Of a stretch of 64,000 bases of DNA, positions 53,072-64,000 are shown piece by piece. The DNA is taken from positions 1,166,217-1,230,216 of the forward strand of contig RQTK01000009.1 of assembly GCA_003991915.1 (NCBI GenBank), in the 5' to 3' direction. Below the pieces are notes generated by a model. The model saw only the letters and a program-made list of their open reading frames with translations. It was not told the DNA's origin and searched no databases. This DNA is from Elysia chlorotica (lineage: Eukaryota; Mollusca; Gastropoda; Plakobranchidae). A program made the position numbers and the translations under genes. Position 1 is the stretch's first letter, and each line of letters starts with the position of its first letter.

Positions 53072-56000
53072 ACTCTCTACTTTCTGGATTATTTTCTGTC
53101 AAAAAGACTGTTTAAATTTCTTTTCTGAGGTAAATTCCCTTATAATCATCTTGAAGTATGTCCCAAAAATTGTAATGGTCTACATTTTATCCAATCTAAT
53201 GTTTGATGGAATGGCTTTGGAATTCATAAATAAGATATCAGTCCATTGCATTTCAAACATGTCCAAATCCTCAAAGTTTTCAAACATTAAGTTCAGTTAT
53301 CAAGCAATCTAATAAATAAAAAAACAAATCCCACTAAACAGAATTCACTTCCAAAGAAGATTTGAGGCACCAAAATAAATAGAGTTTAAAAATCAATTGA
53401 GGCATTATTTATTTTCAAAGAGCATACAGTATTAGGCCTAGTATTTAAAAAAAAAACTGTTAACTTAATTTGTATTTTAACCTTTTTGTCCTTGCTATAC
53501 GCACTGCATTCTAAGAATAATGTGTATTTTTATCATTGTAATAAGCATTAGACACTAGTTGGCTTATACTTCCACCATTTTTATTCTCATGTCGCACAGG
53601 GTGCTGACTGTTTTATTGTTAGTTACGCTTACACATTCATGTTTACATCATTTTGTTGGTGCCTGAAGCGTTACAATTTCTTTCAATATGCAAAATGCAA
53701 ACACCTTCTTCTTTTGTTTGTTCATCTTCTTCTTTTTCTTCTTCTTCTTCTAATTGTTATCATTATTATGGTGAATTATATAAGGCTTAAAATCAAATAC
53801 ACAAAACAAGAAAATCATATAGCTTATCTTCATAGACTTCATAAAATTCGTGTAATCTTAATGGAATTTAAAGGACCTTGAAAAATGATTCTTTTCTCTT
53901 TTTCTTCATCATTTATTTATAAATAAATGTATAAAAATTAAACAATAAACTACAAGTGTAGAAATCATCCAAATGTGATAAAAATAAAGCCCTTTTAATG
54001 AACACAAAAAACTTACTATTTTTCTTCCTGATGTTCCTTCATTTTTGTCTCTCCGTCCATTTCTGGTTATACCTGATGAACTGTCTTTCCACCATAATTG
54101 ATCAGATACCTGGCATGTAAACAAAACATTCATATTTCAATATGATTCTTTTTTATTTTGACATATGCACCAGAAATACCAAAGCATTTTCAGAGCAATC
54201 TAAAAAAGGGTTTCCATCTATTTTAAAGGTGCACACAAAGACTCATTTGTCTATCAGCTTTTAGAATCAAACACATATAAATTAATTTCCAAGCAGCATA
54301 AAACTGTGGAATTTTCTCAAACAGTAAAACCCCTTTAAAAATGTTGCTGTTTTGTGAGCATGCTGACAAAGTATTGTGACCCAATTGAGTTACTATTGTA
54401 GAAAACCGTTAACCACATTCTGCTTTGAAATGAAGAGATACAGTCAAATTACCATAAAGTTCCTATTTCCAATTATCTACAAAAAGATTTAGGGTGAGAC
54501 CATCTACTAACCTGCAATTGATAATTAACAAAGACCTAACACTGAGTCAGGACAAACTAACTCCTACCCTTTTCAACGTCTCTTTCATTATCTCCTGATA
54601 TTTCTCATATTTGTTCTCCTGTTTCATTCATTCTTCTCCTCATTCTTTTTATTCCTCTACTTTTCTTCTACCTATTTCTCTGCTATCGTCTCTACATATA
54701 TCTCTTATTTTCCTCCTACATTTTCTTTCTTCTCCTTTTATTTTTCTCCTCAATCTTCATTTTCTTCTTCATGTCAGCTTTCTGTTTCTTATAATTTTAC
54801 AAATTGCACTCTCTTATCTTTTTATGTTCTTTCTACTTTCCTTCAATTTATTCTATATCTTTGATGATATTTTTTAATAATACATGTTATCTTCATTTTT
54901 GTAGATGTTTTTTCATTAATTATGAACTAAGAAATATAAAAAAAACAAAAAACAAACATTACCATTGGATTTTTTGGAGTAATGACAACAACATTACATT
55001 CTCCATTGCCTTCTGTCAAAGGGGCTCCATCTAAGGTGAGCAAAGTAGTTCCTTTCATATCATGACTTGGCCAAAGTACTTGAAGTATTGTTTCCTTGAT
55101 TGCACAAGTTCCTTGATTTCTTAGCTGTCATAAAAATAACACAGCTGATATAAATTAGTGTGTCAAAATAATGACATTATTAATATAATACATTTTTTAT
55201 CATTCATCCTACGAAACTGCCATACGTCAAGATGCGTTGACTTACAACACATAATGCCTAGATAATGACAAAGTTTATTAGTATGGTGAATCCAATTTGA
55301 GTGAGTCAGAGTAAACAAGCAAAATATGCATCACTGCTATAACTTTCCTTTGTTCATTTAACTAAAACGAAAAACTACATTTCTTATATTTAAAAAAGAT
55401 TTTAATTACCTGAAAGGCATGCGTAACTTGTCTCTGCTCCTTTATTTTCTGTTGATTTGTTGTATTTAAAATAATATACTCTGGACTCACTTTCCTGAAA
55501 TAAAAATTGCAAGAACAATTACTTTTTAATTCACTTTCCATTGTCTAAACTCTTCATAAAAATAGGCTGTGATTTCAATCTTGGTCACTCCCTATGTCAC
55601 ACTATTTTGTGCCCTTATCAAAGTATAGGGGGGGCCTATGTTTATTTCATGCTTCTTTTTTCTCCATTTAATATTTAAAAAATGTTTTTCTATTTTTTTA
55701 ATTATAATTGTTAATAAAATTTAAAGACACAAAGCTTGTCTTGAGTCTTATGTGATTCATGGTCAAACTGTATGTCACACTAATTTGTTTTGAGAACTTG
55801 CCAAACTTTCTGTTCATCTGTGCTTGTCTTGCTGGAAGGTTTCAAGATAACTCATTTTTATATGTAACACTGCTCACTTTTGTATAAACTAGTGAATTTG
55901 TTACAAGTGCAGTTGGATATTGTTTTAAGGAAACCAGAGCATATTTTTAAATTTTCATTTGTCTAAATGAAATACGTAAAAAATTAAAGAACCATGTAAA

Positions 56001-59000
56001 GCCACTTGAGTATTTTGTGACATGCCATCAATACTTCCGGGTTGAATATCTAAACCTTTCAAGAGTATTAAGACCAAAACAAAATGAGGAAAAAAATGTT
56101 AATATGTCATCTCATTACTTTTAATCTAGTATAAATTATTTTTTGATGTATACCTCATTAATGTTTGAATTCTCATAATATCTAAACTTAAGGTAAAAAT
56201 GTATAGATTTATACAAACGCACAGATTGCATTTGGTGCACACATATAAAATTTGACAATCAGGCTTATTTTTGTGTTACCTATCTGAAAAAGATTAAGCA
56301 TAAAAACACTGAAGAGAACTTACATCCTTTAAAAATGTAGGCTTGTATGAAAGTTTAAAATTAACTATCTTATATTTTGTAGCAGTTATATAAAAATTCT
56401 GATGAATGCAAAAAAATCAATTTTCTTAAAACACACAAAAATATTTGGTAACTTACGTCTCAAGTGAAATTTCAGGTATTGCAGTCACAGGAATCTCAAC
56501 ACTGTATTGATTGTCTTTGTAAGCACCATGAACTTCATTATTGGAACTGTTGATTGGAAAATTTCATGAAAAAAAATTAAAGCAAATGTATCTTGCAAGT
56601 AGGCCTATTTTAGTAGACAAAAACAAATAAAAATAGCTTAAGTGAATTTGTAAGTTTTGGGTTTAGCTGTATATCAAACATATATTTTATAATGCAGCAA
56701 ACTGAACTTGTTTGTCACTGAAACTGCTTAAAGATATAAGAAGTTAAAAAAATGGATCTCTATTCTATATATCATATAAAATTTAAAGCTAAAAGTATTG
56801 TTACAAAAAAAATACACCTAAGGTAAATATCATCTCCGCTTTTGAAATATCTTTTCGCGCGTCTAAAACCACAAAATATTACTATGGCCCATGCATCTAA
56901 AGGTCTTGATATCTTTAAATAGATACTTCATAGCATTTGTTTATGTGATTTTTTAACATAGCTTCGTTTTGAATTATTAGTGTTTCATTTTCTTAGTATA
57001 ATTGTTGTTTTTTCTTCCAACTCTTGCTACTCAACAAAATTTAAGTTGTTTCTCTTACAAATCTTGCTATCAGTAAAACAAAAATCCATTAAAAAAGGAC
57101 GAGGTAATTTTTATACAATCTGCAATAGATATGAAAATGGGCTATATTTTATGATTTGCTACATTAAAAAAAAATCCATATTATAACAAAACGCTTTTTG
57201 AAATAAATATCAACATATCCTTGGCATTTCATTGCATCACAGCAAAACACTGTTACAACAAAATATATCCTGGTCTTTGATGCAGACACAAATCCATCAT
57301 TAAAACCTTGTAAAAAAATTATAAAACGCTTTAATAATTAGTGTTTTGTGTGAATGTAATTGAAATAAGAAAAAAAGGCTTCATAACTCTGTTTTAAGTA
57401 TTCAGAAACAACATTGATAGTCTAAAGTTTGTCATTGAGAAAATGATGTGAAAGGATAATTTTTAAATCAGTTAAATGAATGTTAAAGAGCTGATTATTA
57501 TTCTGAACCAACCTGTTAGCATAAACTACAAACACCAGTTTGTCTTGTGTGTCATTTGTATTTGTTGGTGTTGAATTTATGGTAAATTCAGCCTGAAAAA
57601 GAAAAGCTGAATGGTTAAGAATTTTTTTTTTATTGTAGGGCAACCAAAAGGCTTCATTGGCTATATCTGGGTAACATTTAAACTCAGGAAATTACTGCTT
57701 AACTCAAGGATTGTACAAATGGACAGTTCTAAGCTCACACCTGGACCACAACTTAAAATACTGAACGGTAAAACTCAAGAATTTGTTTATTTCTTGTAGG
57801 CGTGCTTTGGTTAGACAGCATAGCTCTTTCCTAGTAAGGCCTCTCCTAGGTTCCCAGGAAGGATCCTATACTGTGATGACAGGTCCCAAGACTCATAAAA
57901 TTTGATATAATTATTGTTGAAATCAGCAACACAACAAAATTCTTTAGCGTGATCATGGGAAAGAAGCCACCTTGTCTTCTATCAAGCCACTACTGTCTTT
58001 GTGTTCACTCCCTGGACCGTCCAATCCTTTTAAGAAACAAGATCTAGCCTCAATCTTATCTGAAAAATTCATCAAATATGTTTTGGAGGAATTATAATCC
58101 ACATACTCTGGTCTTTATTTTTTTCATTGTACCTCTGGAGCTTAGATTTGATGTTTAACTGCCACTCTGAGGTTATAAAACTAAATATAGCTTAATTATC
58201 CAATTTTGAGCATCAAGCTAAATGAAAAATTCAATTATTAAGTATTTTCCTTGTGATATAAATACAACAGTTAAGCTCATGGATTATAATAAAAACAACT
58301 ATTGTCATACAAAGCAGTCTTACCATTGTACCTCCTTTCATAGGGTTGCCTATGTCGCACACCACCTCCTTGTTATTGGATTCCAGTCTTCCACAACTGA
58401 TGGGGACAGGTGATCTTGAGTTGGTGATTGTATCATAGACCACACCAGGGGGCAGTGTTATCCACACCTTAGTGTTGTAAGCATCTTCTCTCTTATTTTC
58501 AACCACAACAATGAACTCCAGGTTACTTGTTGTGCCTATGATGTGTGAACGTGTCACTCTGTAACAAGGAAAGAAAAGAAAATGAACCTTGGTTCCTCCA
58601 GATCATATAGTCCTTCACGATGAAAAGGTATTTAGTATAGAAGTATATTGTATAAAACACTTATTCATAAAATTTGGCAAGACGCTTTTTTTTTTTAATG
58701 AAAAAAAAAACCTACAATGCTATTGAATAGATACACTCATCATATTTTTTTTCTGAAATCCACAAAGCAAGAAAATAAAAATAATACTAATATTAAGAAA
58801 GAAAAATATCCAGTCTGTTGGAGTTTCTACAGCCTTTTAGAAATGCAATGCAAAAACAGTGTGAAAATGTACATAAGAAGATTTAAGAAGCACAATATTT
58901 ATTTGGCCAAGAAAGTGGTCTCTTGACTGATTAATTGACACATACACATTTGGTAAATCACTCTGTGTACAACTCACCCAATTGTCGTGACATGTAAATC

Positions 59001-62000
59001 AGGATAACAAATATTGTCATCCCCACAATCGTTTTTTATCTCCGTCTGGTAAAAAAAAAAGTTTATGTTGAAAGAATCTTATACTAACAGAACACCACGA
59101 CTCTTATTAAGTATAACAAACAATTACCGGTACCGGTACTAAAATATATGGATATACTTCTTTAACAAAAAGAGCAGTGTGGTCTACATAACAGTGAACA
59201 AGATGTTATGCACAGATAGGGTAAGCCTAAATTTTTTCATGAAATATAATAATTACCCCAGGTTTTTGTTTGTTTGTTTTTTGTTTTGTTGTTGTTTGTT
59301 TTCGTGTGTACATAAACTGAGGTTGTTGTTCTTTATTTTGAGTATTTCAAATTATATTTTGATTCCTAGTTTTTTGTTGTAATGTGTAAAAAGCAAATTA
59401 TTTGGCTTTGGCTTATTTCTAACTGTCTCTTCCTTCTAAATTTCTCTTACACCACATTTGTTTGAACATATAAAATTAAAAGGATTTTTTAATTTGATGC
59501 CATTATGATCATTGTTTTGAATTTCATCAGTCTAACATAGAATGTTATTAATGAAAAAAAGGTGCACATAAGAAAGGCTTTGAAAAAAATTTACAGGCGT
59601 CAGATACAAGAAGGACTAGTACCAGTGATGCTTACATTTTATAACACATTGTGTAATATACACTTCCCTAACTAGGCAAATAATGATATCTACAGTGGTT
59701 TGAACTTATACTAGCCTTAGGAGCTGTGGGCAAAATAATATACGCGTATCAGCCCTGTAAGCAAATAGCACAAGTGAGCCCTGAGCACATGTGTGATAAA
59801 GGGAGCTTAAATATCCTGCACCTCAGACATTTGTAAAAAAAAAGGGGGATTTATGCTTTCAACTATGATTTATCGTAATCATAGGCAAGCTTGATGAGAG
59901 CAAAAGCAAAGACAGCTATGCGTGAGTAAAACTGAAGTTGTATTTTGTTGCAGTGTTTTTACTTCACACTATGAGAGTAATAGATTTTGAATATTCTTTA
60001 TGCAAATAATAATAAAAACAATAGTTTATAAATACTGAGAAAAATGCTTGAAACGTGCTGTAAAAGAGGATAGAGAATTTTTCCAATTCATGGTACCTAC
60101 ATTCAAAATGTGCATAAACATAAACAATGTTCAAAATCCAGATAAAAGTACACCATTTCTTCAAGACAGGTAAACAAATATTTTTCCCTGTACCAAACAT
60201 ATGGCTGTGTAAAAAAACAAACATCAAGTAAGCAGCATTTTAAGCAAATTTTGCATCCATTGCATCTGATTAATTAAGTGACTTATAATTCTACTTACAG
60301 TAAAAGAAGTATATACAGGAATTCGGGCATCAAGTATTGGCTGCAGTTCTCCTCCTGATAATTCCATAAATTTCTCCTGATTCAGCTCAAATTCCATCAT
60401 CACAGTGATTGGCGATAGTTTATCTATGATGTCAGACTGATATACAACAACACAAGATAAATGAGCTGCTTCGCTGTAATTAAGGTAGCTTGTTTGCATT
60501 TGATATATATTAAAAAATGTTCAATACTTAAAATCATGAGATAATTCTAACATGCTGAAGGGTTTATTTAAAGACTGTTATAATTTTTTTCTGTGTGCCC
60601 GTAAGTAAAAAAAACAACAAAAAACACATGTGTAGTTAAGGAGGGAAAAGCATTTCAATATGCTATTATTTGACAAAAAACTCTATTGTAGAAGTAAATA
60701 AAGACCTTCCACACTCATTTCCCGTTATACCATTTAGGGTTATGAAAGATAAAGAGTATCTGAATAAAATGTGTTTCCGTTTCAAATCAGTTATATATCA
60801 AGTTCTAGTGCTGAATGACTATGTTAGATTTTTAGATAATTGATAAATGATATGACTTAATTTTTCTTTACCTTCACATAAGCTTCAATCACTGAGCAAG
60901 ATTGTTCTTTGAGAATTTTCTCTGTACTCTTCAAAGTGAAAACATTATCACCATTGGTAAAAAAAGCTCTTTGCTCAGCAGGCCTTGTGCTGTTGTCTTT
61001 GGCATCCAAAGTCCAAGTCACATCAAGGTCTGTTTCAATAATACAAAAAAGTCATGCGATAAAACATCATCATAAAAAACTGCAGTTACTTTCTTTCTTG
61101 TTCAAAACATTCCTCTTTGAAAATCAGGATCAAAGGTACCTTGCCTTTAAACCATCTTCTATGAAACGCATGTGAAAAAGTAAAATTCTTGCATTCTTAT
61201 GTTTATCTCTGTCAATTATGTGTAATATAATAATAGTGCTTAGTGTGCATATAAACCTTACTAACACTCTGGACAGAACATGTTCAGGGGCTACAATTAC
61301 AAATGATGTTACCAAATGAACGATTATTATAATGTATAAAAAAGAATCTCTCTAATGTTTTTTTTTCATGAATCAACTCTTCTGGAACAAAGCAGTTCCA
61401 TACAACCTGTAGCCTCAGTTGATGCTCTGGACAAAGTGGTCATGTAAACAGTGTCATATGCCCTGTAAGCAATTAAAGAGGAAACAATTCAGATTCTTTA
61501 TTTCACTTCAGGCAAATATTTACTTACGGAGAAAGTCTGGTAAGCCATATCCTGAATATCCAAAACATGATGAAATTGAAAGACTGAAGAAAAAAATGAA
61601 AAAATCGATTAGATTGTAATGAAATTCTATAATTAAAACAAATCTTGAACTAATGTTTAAAACATGTAATCTTGCATAAATTTACGCACAGTAGGCCTAT
61701 AGGCTACTTGATATCAGTGAAACCAGAAATTTTGCATTAATACATAAATAGTGTCAAGACCATTTGTTTTTTTTCACAGTCACATTGAGCTGAAGCCTGC
61801 TTGACGGTGATTTATCATTAAACTGTCAATTGTCATAGGGCATTGGTATTACCCCAAAGATGGAGAAGTGTGTTGTTGTTTTTCAGTCTGTTTAAAATGT
61901 CATGAGATAAACATTGCCAGGAAAAAAATAGAGCAATTATGAAAAAGATGATTGGCAGTCAAAGTTAAAAGGATGAGATACATAACAATTAAGAGGGAAA

Positions 62001-62547
62001 GAATCAAAGTTTTAAAAACAATTGCTCACCAAGGGCCTGTATCTCTGCCCCCAAATGTGCCACATTCTCGTTTCTTTAAATCAATCTTTGTAGGGGAAGT
62101 AATAATTGATGCTGTCACCTTTACCACCGGTCTTGTCCTGCAAAGGGTTAGAGGGCCAGTAATATTCAATATTAGGCTACTCATTGACTAGTATTTTTTT
62201 TTTTTGCTTCGAAGTTGACACTCTAATTCAAGTCCTGATTTATATAAAATTCCAAAAATAATCCTCTCAAAAGATTACTGTCTTGATCACCTTTTGAGAG
62301 TCTCTGTATACTTAACAAAAAATGGTAATAATATAACTGCCTTATATTTCAGTGTATGTCATCTTTTCTATCAATTAGTTTTCCGTTCATAATTCTATAC
62401 AAATTCTTACTTGAAAAAAACAGCCTTGTCTGAAGCGTATGCTCCTACAAGAAGATCTGGATACTCATTGAAATCCTGATCCCATCCACCAGAGACAGAG
62501 AGGCCAAAGGCAGACAAACCTGGGTCTATCTCTTTGGCATAAATCAC
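50478..62547 (-). CDS. ITGAV: Integrin alpha subunit, RGD-binding (alpha-V/5/8/PS2) type, C-terminal 622 residues
   Basis: Cell-surface adhesion receptor subunit that pairs with an integrin beta chain. Exons in reading order (- strand): 62547-62411, 62137-62030, 61583-61528, 61029-60872, 60436-60299, 59045-58978, 58558-58324, 57592-57513, 56546-56457, 55494-55410, 55124-54963, 54109-54017, 52917-52798, 52331-52215, 51810-51685, 50573-50478. All join in frame with GT-AG introns. It starts within the last FG-GAP repeat and runs through the thigh and calf domains to a transmembrane helix and GFFKR tail; alpha-V has a C-terminal part of similar length after the same point. Motifs DKLSPI, CGDDNIC and CDIGNPMKGGT favour the RGD-binding clade over the laminin-binding one. 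The 5' exons, with most of the propeller and the signal peptide, lie beyond the window. The exact vertebrate counterpart cannot be assigned. Confidence 0.93.
51296..51448 (+). repeat. Short dispersed repeat, family A, copy 3
   Basis: In the last intron of the integrin gene. Shares GGTATCCC, GCAGCACATA, CAGACGT(T/C)AGTCTTGG and GTCCACAATA with copy 1; more diverged at its 3' end. Confidence 0.65.
51685..51810 (-). CDS. ITGAV: Integrin alpha exon: transmembrane helix
   Basis: 126 nt, phase 0/0. A Thr-rich stem is followed by about 24 apolar residues (VWVIALAITAGVLLLVLLIL then LLWF). The small-residue spacing in the first half resembles the conserved helix-packing face of integrin alpha helices. 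Confidence 0.95.
52215..52331 (-). CDS. ITGAV: Integrin alpha exon: membrane-proximal calf-2
   Basis: 117 nt, phase 0/0, encodes DVYEITSVASAKVISVPYDF. The S-x-A-x-V strand followed by a short linker is the usual last extracellular segment. Confidence 0.9.
52798..52917 (-). CDS. ITGAV: Integrin alpha exon: calf-2 disulfide segment
   Basis: 120 nt, phase 0/0. It contains three cysteines (DCSDTGDYC, VIQC) in the layout of the integrin C-x(n)-C-x-x-[IV]-x-C segment before the final strands. Confidence 0.92.
52994..53070. repeat. (TTG)n microsatellite
   Basis: About 25 TTG units in an integrin intron. Confidence 0.96.
54017..54109 (-). CDS. ITGAV: Integrin alpha exon: putative heavy/light chain cleavage region
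   Basis: 93 nt, phase 0/0. A polar, low-similarity insert containing RNGRRDKNEGTSGRK. In vertebrate RGD integrins the furin site lies in this region. R-N-G-R satisfies the minimal R-x-x-R, but a full R-x-K/R-R is absent, so cleavage is uncertain. Confidence 0.8.
54963..55124 (-). CDS. ITGAV: Integrin alpha exon: calf-2 core
   Basis: 162 nt, phase 0/0. It begins LRNQGTCAIKETILQVLWPS, equivalent to the L-x-N-x-GP...LxWP segment, and contains ECNVVVITPKNPM. Confidence 0.93.
55410..55494 (-). CDS. ITGAV: Integrin alpha exon: calf-2 start
   Basis: 85 nt, encodes KVSPEYIILNTTNQQKIKEQ then RQVTHAFQ. The SP-[ED]-[YH]-[VI] and V-x-H-x-[FY] pattern matches calf-2 in alpha-V/8. Confidence 0.88.
56457..56546 (-). 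CDS. ITGAV: Integrin alpha exon: calf-1/calf-2 boundary
   Basis: 90 nt, encodes NNEVHGAYKDNQYSVEIPVT then AIPEISLE. The V-x-I-x-V...A-x-[IPV]-E-I strand matches the end of calf-1. Confidence 0.88.
57513..57592 (-). CDS. ITGAV: Integrin alpha exon: calf-1, sequon-rich
   Basis: 80 nt, encodes AEFTINSTPTNTNDTQDKLV then FVVYAN. Several glycosylation sequons (NST, NDT). The donor is gttggt, weaker than the others. Confidence 0.85.
58324..58558 (-). CDS. ITGAV: Integrin alpha exon: calf-1 domain
   Basis: 235 nt, the longest exon of this gene here. It contains LEFIVVVENKREDAYNTKV and ends VVCDIGNPMKGGTM. CD-[IL]-GNPMK-x-G is typical of alpha-V-like calf-1. Confidence 0.95.
58978..59045 (-). CDS. 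ITGAV: Integrin alpha exon: CGDDNIC genu motif
   Basis: 68 nt, encodes TEIKNDCGDDNICYPDLHVT. CG-[DE]-DN-x-C-x-[PS]-x-L is the near-invariant thigh/calf-1 genu signature. Confidence 0.96.
60299..60436 (-). CDS. ITGAV: Integrin alpha exon: DKLSPI motif
   Basis: 138 nt, phase 0/0, encodes SDIIDKLSPITVMMEFELNQ and later LQPILDARIPVYTSFT. DKLSPI and LQPIL are landmarks of the integrin thigh domain. Confidence 0.95.
60872..61029 (-). CDS. ITGAV: Integrin alpha exon: thigh domain
   Basis: 158 nt, begins LDVTWTLDAKD and ends CSVIEAYVK, the position of the conserved thigh cysteine before the DKL motif. Contains one sequon (NST). Confidence 0.92.
61528..61583 (-). CDS. ITGAV: Integrin alpha exon: short thigh exon
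   Basis: 56 nt, encodes LSISSCFGYSGYGLPDFL. The Cys followed by an aromatic residue is the conserved SCF of the thigh domain. Donor gtaagt. Confidence 0.85.
62030..62137 (-). CDS. ITGAV: Integrin alpha exon: propeller-to-thigh junction
   Basis: 108 nt, encodes TRPVVKVTASIITSPTKIDL then KKREC, matching the integrin RARPVxxV...C start of the thigh domain. Donor gtgagc. Confidence 0.9.
62411..62547 (-). CDS. ITGAV: Integrin alpha exon: last FG-GAP repeat with Ca-binding loop
   Basis: 137 nt. It encodes FGLSVSGGWDQDFNEYPDLL followed by VGAYASDKAVFF. DQDFNEYPD fits the D-x-D-x-N-x-Y-x-D calcium loop of integrin propeller blades, and the next exon supplies the usual RPVV strand. It is the most upstream exon I can find; the rest of the propeller must be past 64000. 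Confidence 0.93.
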
Positions 62548-64000
62548 CTTGGAAGATAAAATGTCAATTATGCAGTTTTAATGTAATTACAATTATCATC
62601 ATTTAGCCAATAATATTTGAACTTTGCAGTAGGCCCTATCTGGATTTTAACAACACTTTTTTTTCATGGCAAAAAAAAAAGAAAGAAAAGATTTATGAAT
62701 ACATAAAGTGCTTTTTCAACACAATGTATAATTTTGGGAAACCAATTCACAATATTTGTAATGCAAATAGTGCTACAAAACGTGCGATTTTGTGCATTTT
62801 AGTTGAGCAATCGGCGGCCAGCTGCAGGATCATAAATTGCCTCCCAAGGGACACCTGTAGGCTAACTCTAGACCATCGATTAATAGTGCTACATTTTATC
62901 TCTCAAATATGGTTTGCCATATTTGTGTGGTAATTACATAACTATGCAGTTAAAATGTCTTTTATTATCAGGTTAAAAATTTATGTCTGTTCTTGATATT
63001 TCAAATTTTCTATAGGCAAAGAAACATTATAATACTTAAATTATCGACTAAATTATTTTCAATCCTCCATTTGATCTATATACTTCGTAGTTAAAATAAT
63101 GCATTTCGAATACTGTAGTCATAGTTATTGCTTCCTTGAAGGCCATCACACCATCATAAGAGATGTTTTTATCATTGAACGGCACATGAAATAGAAACTT
63201 GAATGGCAAAGTAGGGAGATCAAAGTATTCCAGAATTGAGACTGTTCGTTGAGGGTATCAGAAAGGGTACCAGAAAGAGAAATCGAGCATTTCAGGAGAG
63301 TGGTGGTGATAGTAAGCAGGATGCGAAATTTTTCAATTGTAGCTTCAACCCTTTTTTGCTCATACCATTGGATTTATCACTCTTCTTTGTCTGTATATTC
63401 TCCTTGGTGTCATTTTGAAACACCACAAGCTCTTTGAAAAGGAGGGCCATACCTTAGATCTCTGCATAACCAGAAGACCAGATGTCAAAGTCACAGCTTC
63501 GTCAAGTTAGTTAAGAAATATGGGAACAACTGGAGCCTGTTCTTGATAAGGCAGTTTGAAGGTTGTGGTGTGGATCAGTTACACTGAATAGTTAACACAA
63601 ACAATCATGCAATATGTTGACTTTATACCCAGAACTGGACATGTATCTTCAAGTCTAGATGGTCTTTTAAACACACACAAAATATTCCCTCAGGCCTACC
63701 AAAGCTGCTCCTTTGTGGACAACCACTGCCACAAGTATTTACAACTAGCCGTTTACTCTCACCTCATAGCACAATAACAGACAAGTATGCACAACTAACC
63801 CATTTATTTTGGTTAGAGCCTATGAGATGAACATGAATTCAACAGACTCAATAAGACATTTTGCCAAATTCATGTAACTTTATTGCACTGCAAACCAAGG
63901 ACTGATGATGCAAATGCGTCGAGTCAGAGTGCCGTTGACCATATGGCAATATACAAAGAGCATTTTCAAAAACAAAACAAAAAAATTCCATACAGCACAT
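62548..64000. other. Integrin intron reaching the right edge
   Basis: No upstream propeller exon could be found on the - strand. Near 63900 is a GATGATGC-AAAT-GCGTCGAG hairpin-like word. No other gene recognised. Confidence 0.5.

Noticed and set aside
63121-63437. Possible further integrin exon upstream of 62547
   Set aside because: Neither strand shows an FG-GAP motif joined to splice signals here.

Overview
This is a eukaryotic, AT-rich window that looks like a mollusc, probably a gastropod. It has two multi-exon animal genes with GT-AG introns, long repeat-filled introns, very long di- and trinucleotide microsatellites, AGATCT-rich clusters and several decayed retroelements. Apart from the two genes, nearly every open frame is microsatellite translation or chance. 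There is no prokaryotic system here.

Gene 1 runs left to right on the + strand, with its coding region from 2886 to 42325. It is a plexin-domain-containing protein (PLXDC1/2, TEM7 family). I could assemble 16 exons that join in one frame and encode about 645 residues: a signal peptide, a low-complexity Pro/Ser/Thr region, the nidogen-like PLXDC domain, a PSI cysteine module, a Thr/Ser-rich stalk spread over three phase-0 exons, one transmembrane helix and a short basic tail. A perfect CArG box lies 93 bp upstream of the start codon, directly after two long (TAC)n arrays. Intron 1 is about 19.6 kb and holds most of the repeats.

Gene 2 is on the - strand. Its 3' coding end is at 50478 and its 5' end lies beyond base 64000. 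It is an integrin alpha subunit of the RGD-binding (alpha-V/alpha-5/alpha-8/PS2) type. Sixteen exons give the last 622 residues: the last FG-GAP calcium-binding repeat, the thigh and calf domains, a transmembrane helix and a GFFKR tail. The two genes are convergent and about 8 kb apart.

Repeats: three decayed non-LTR reverse-transcriptase fragments (12.56-13.0 kb, 33.5-33.7 kb, 48.05-48.46 kb); a 1.57-kb terminal-inverted-repeat element in PLXDC intron 7; a 280-bp near-identical duplication in intron 1; a short dispersed family with three copies; a tRNA-derived SINE remnant; a hammerhead-ribozyme-like core near 2430; and many microsatellites. A 135-base run of N lies at 14484-14618.

Biology: both products are type I cell-surface proteins involved in cell-matrix contact. 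The sequence gives no evidence that they work together. Their close linkage is notable because, from memory, both human PLXDC genes share a chromosome with an integrin alpha gene of the same clade.
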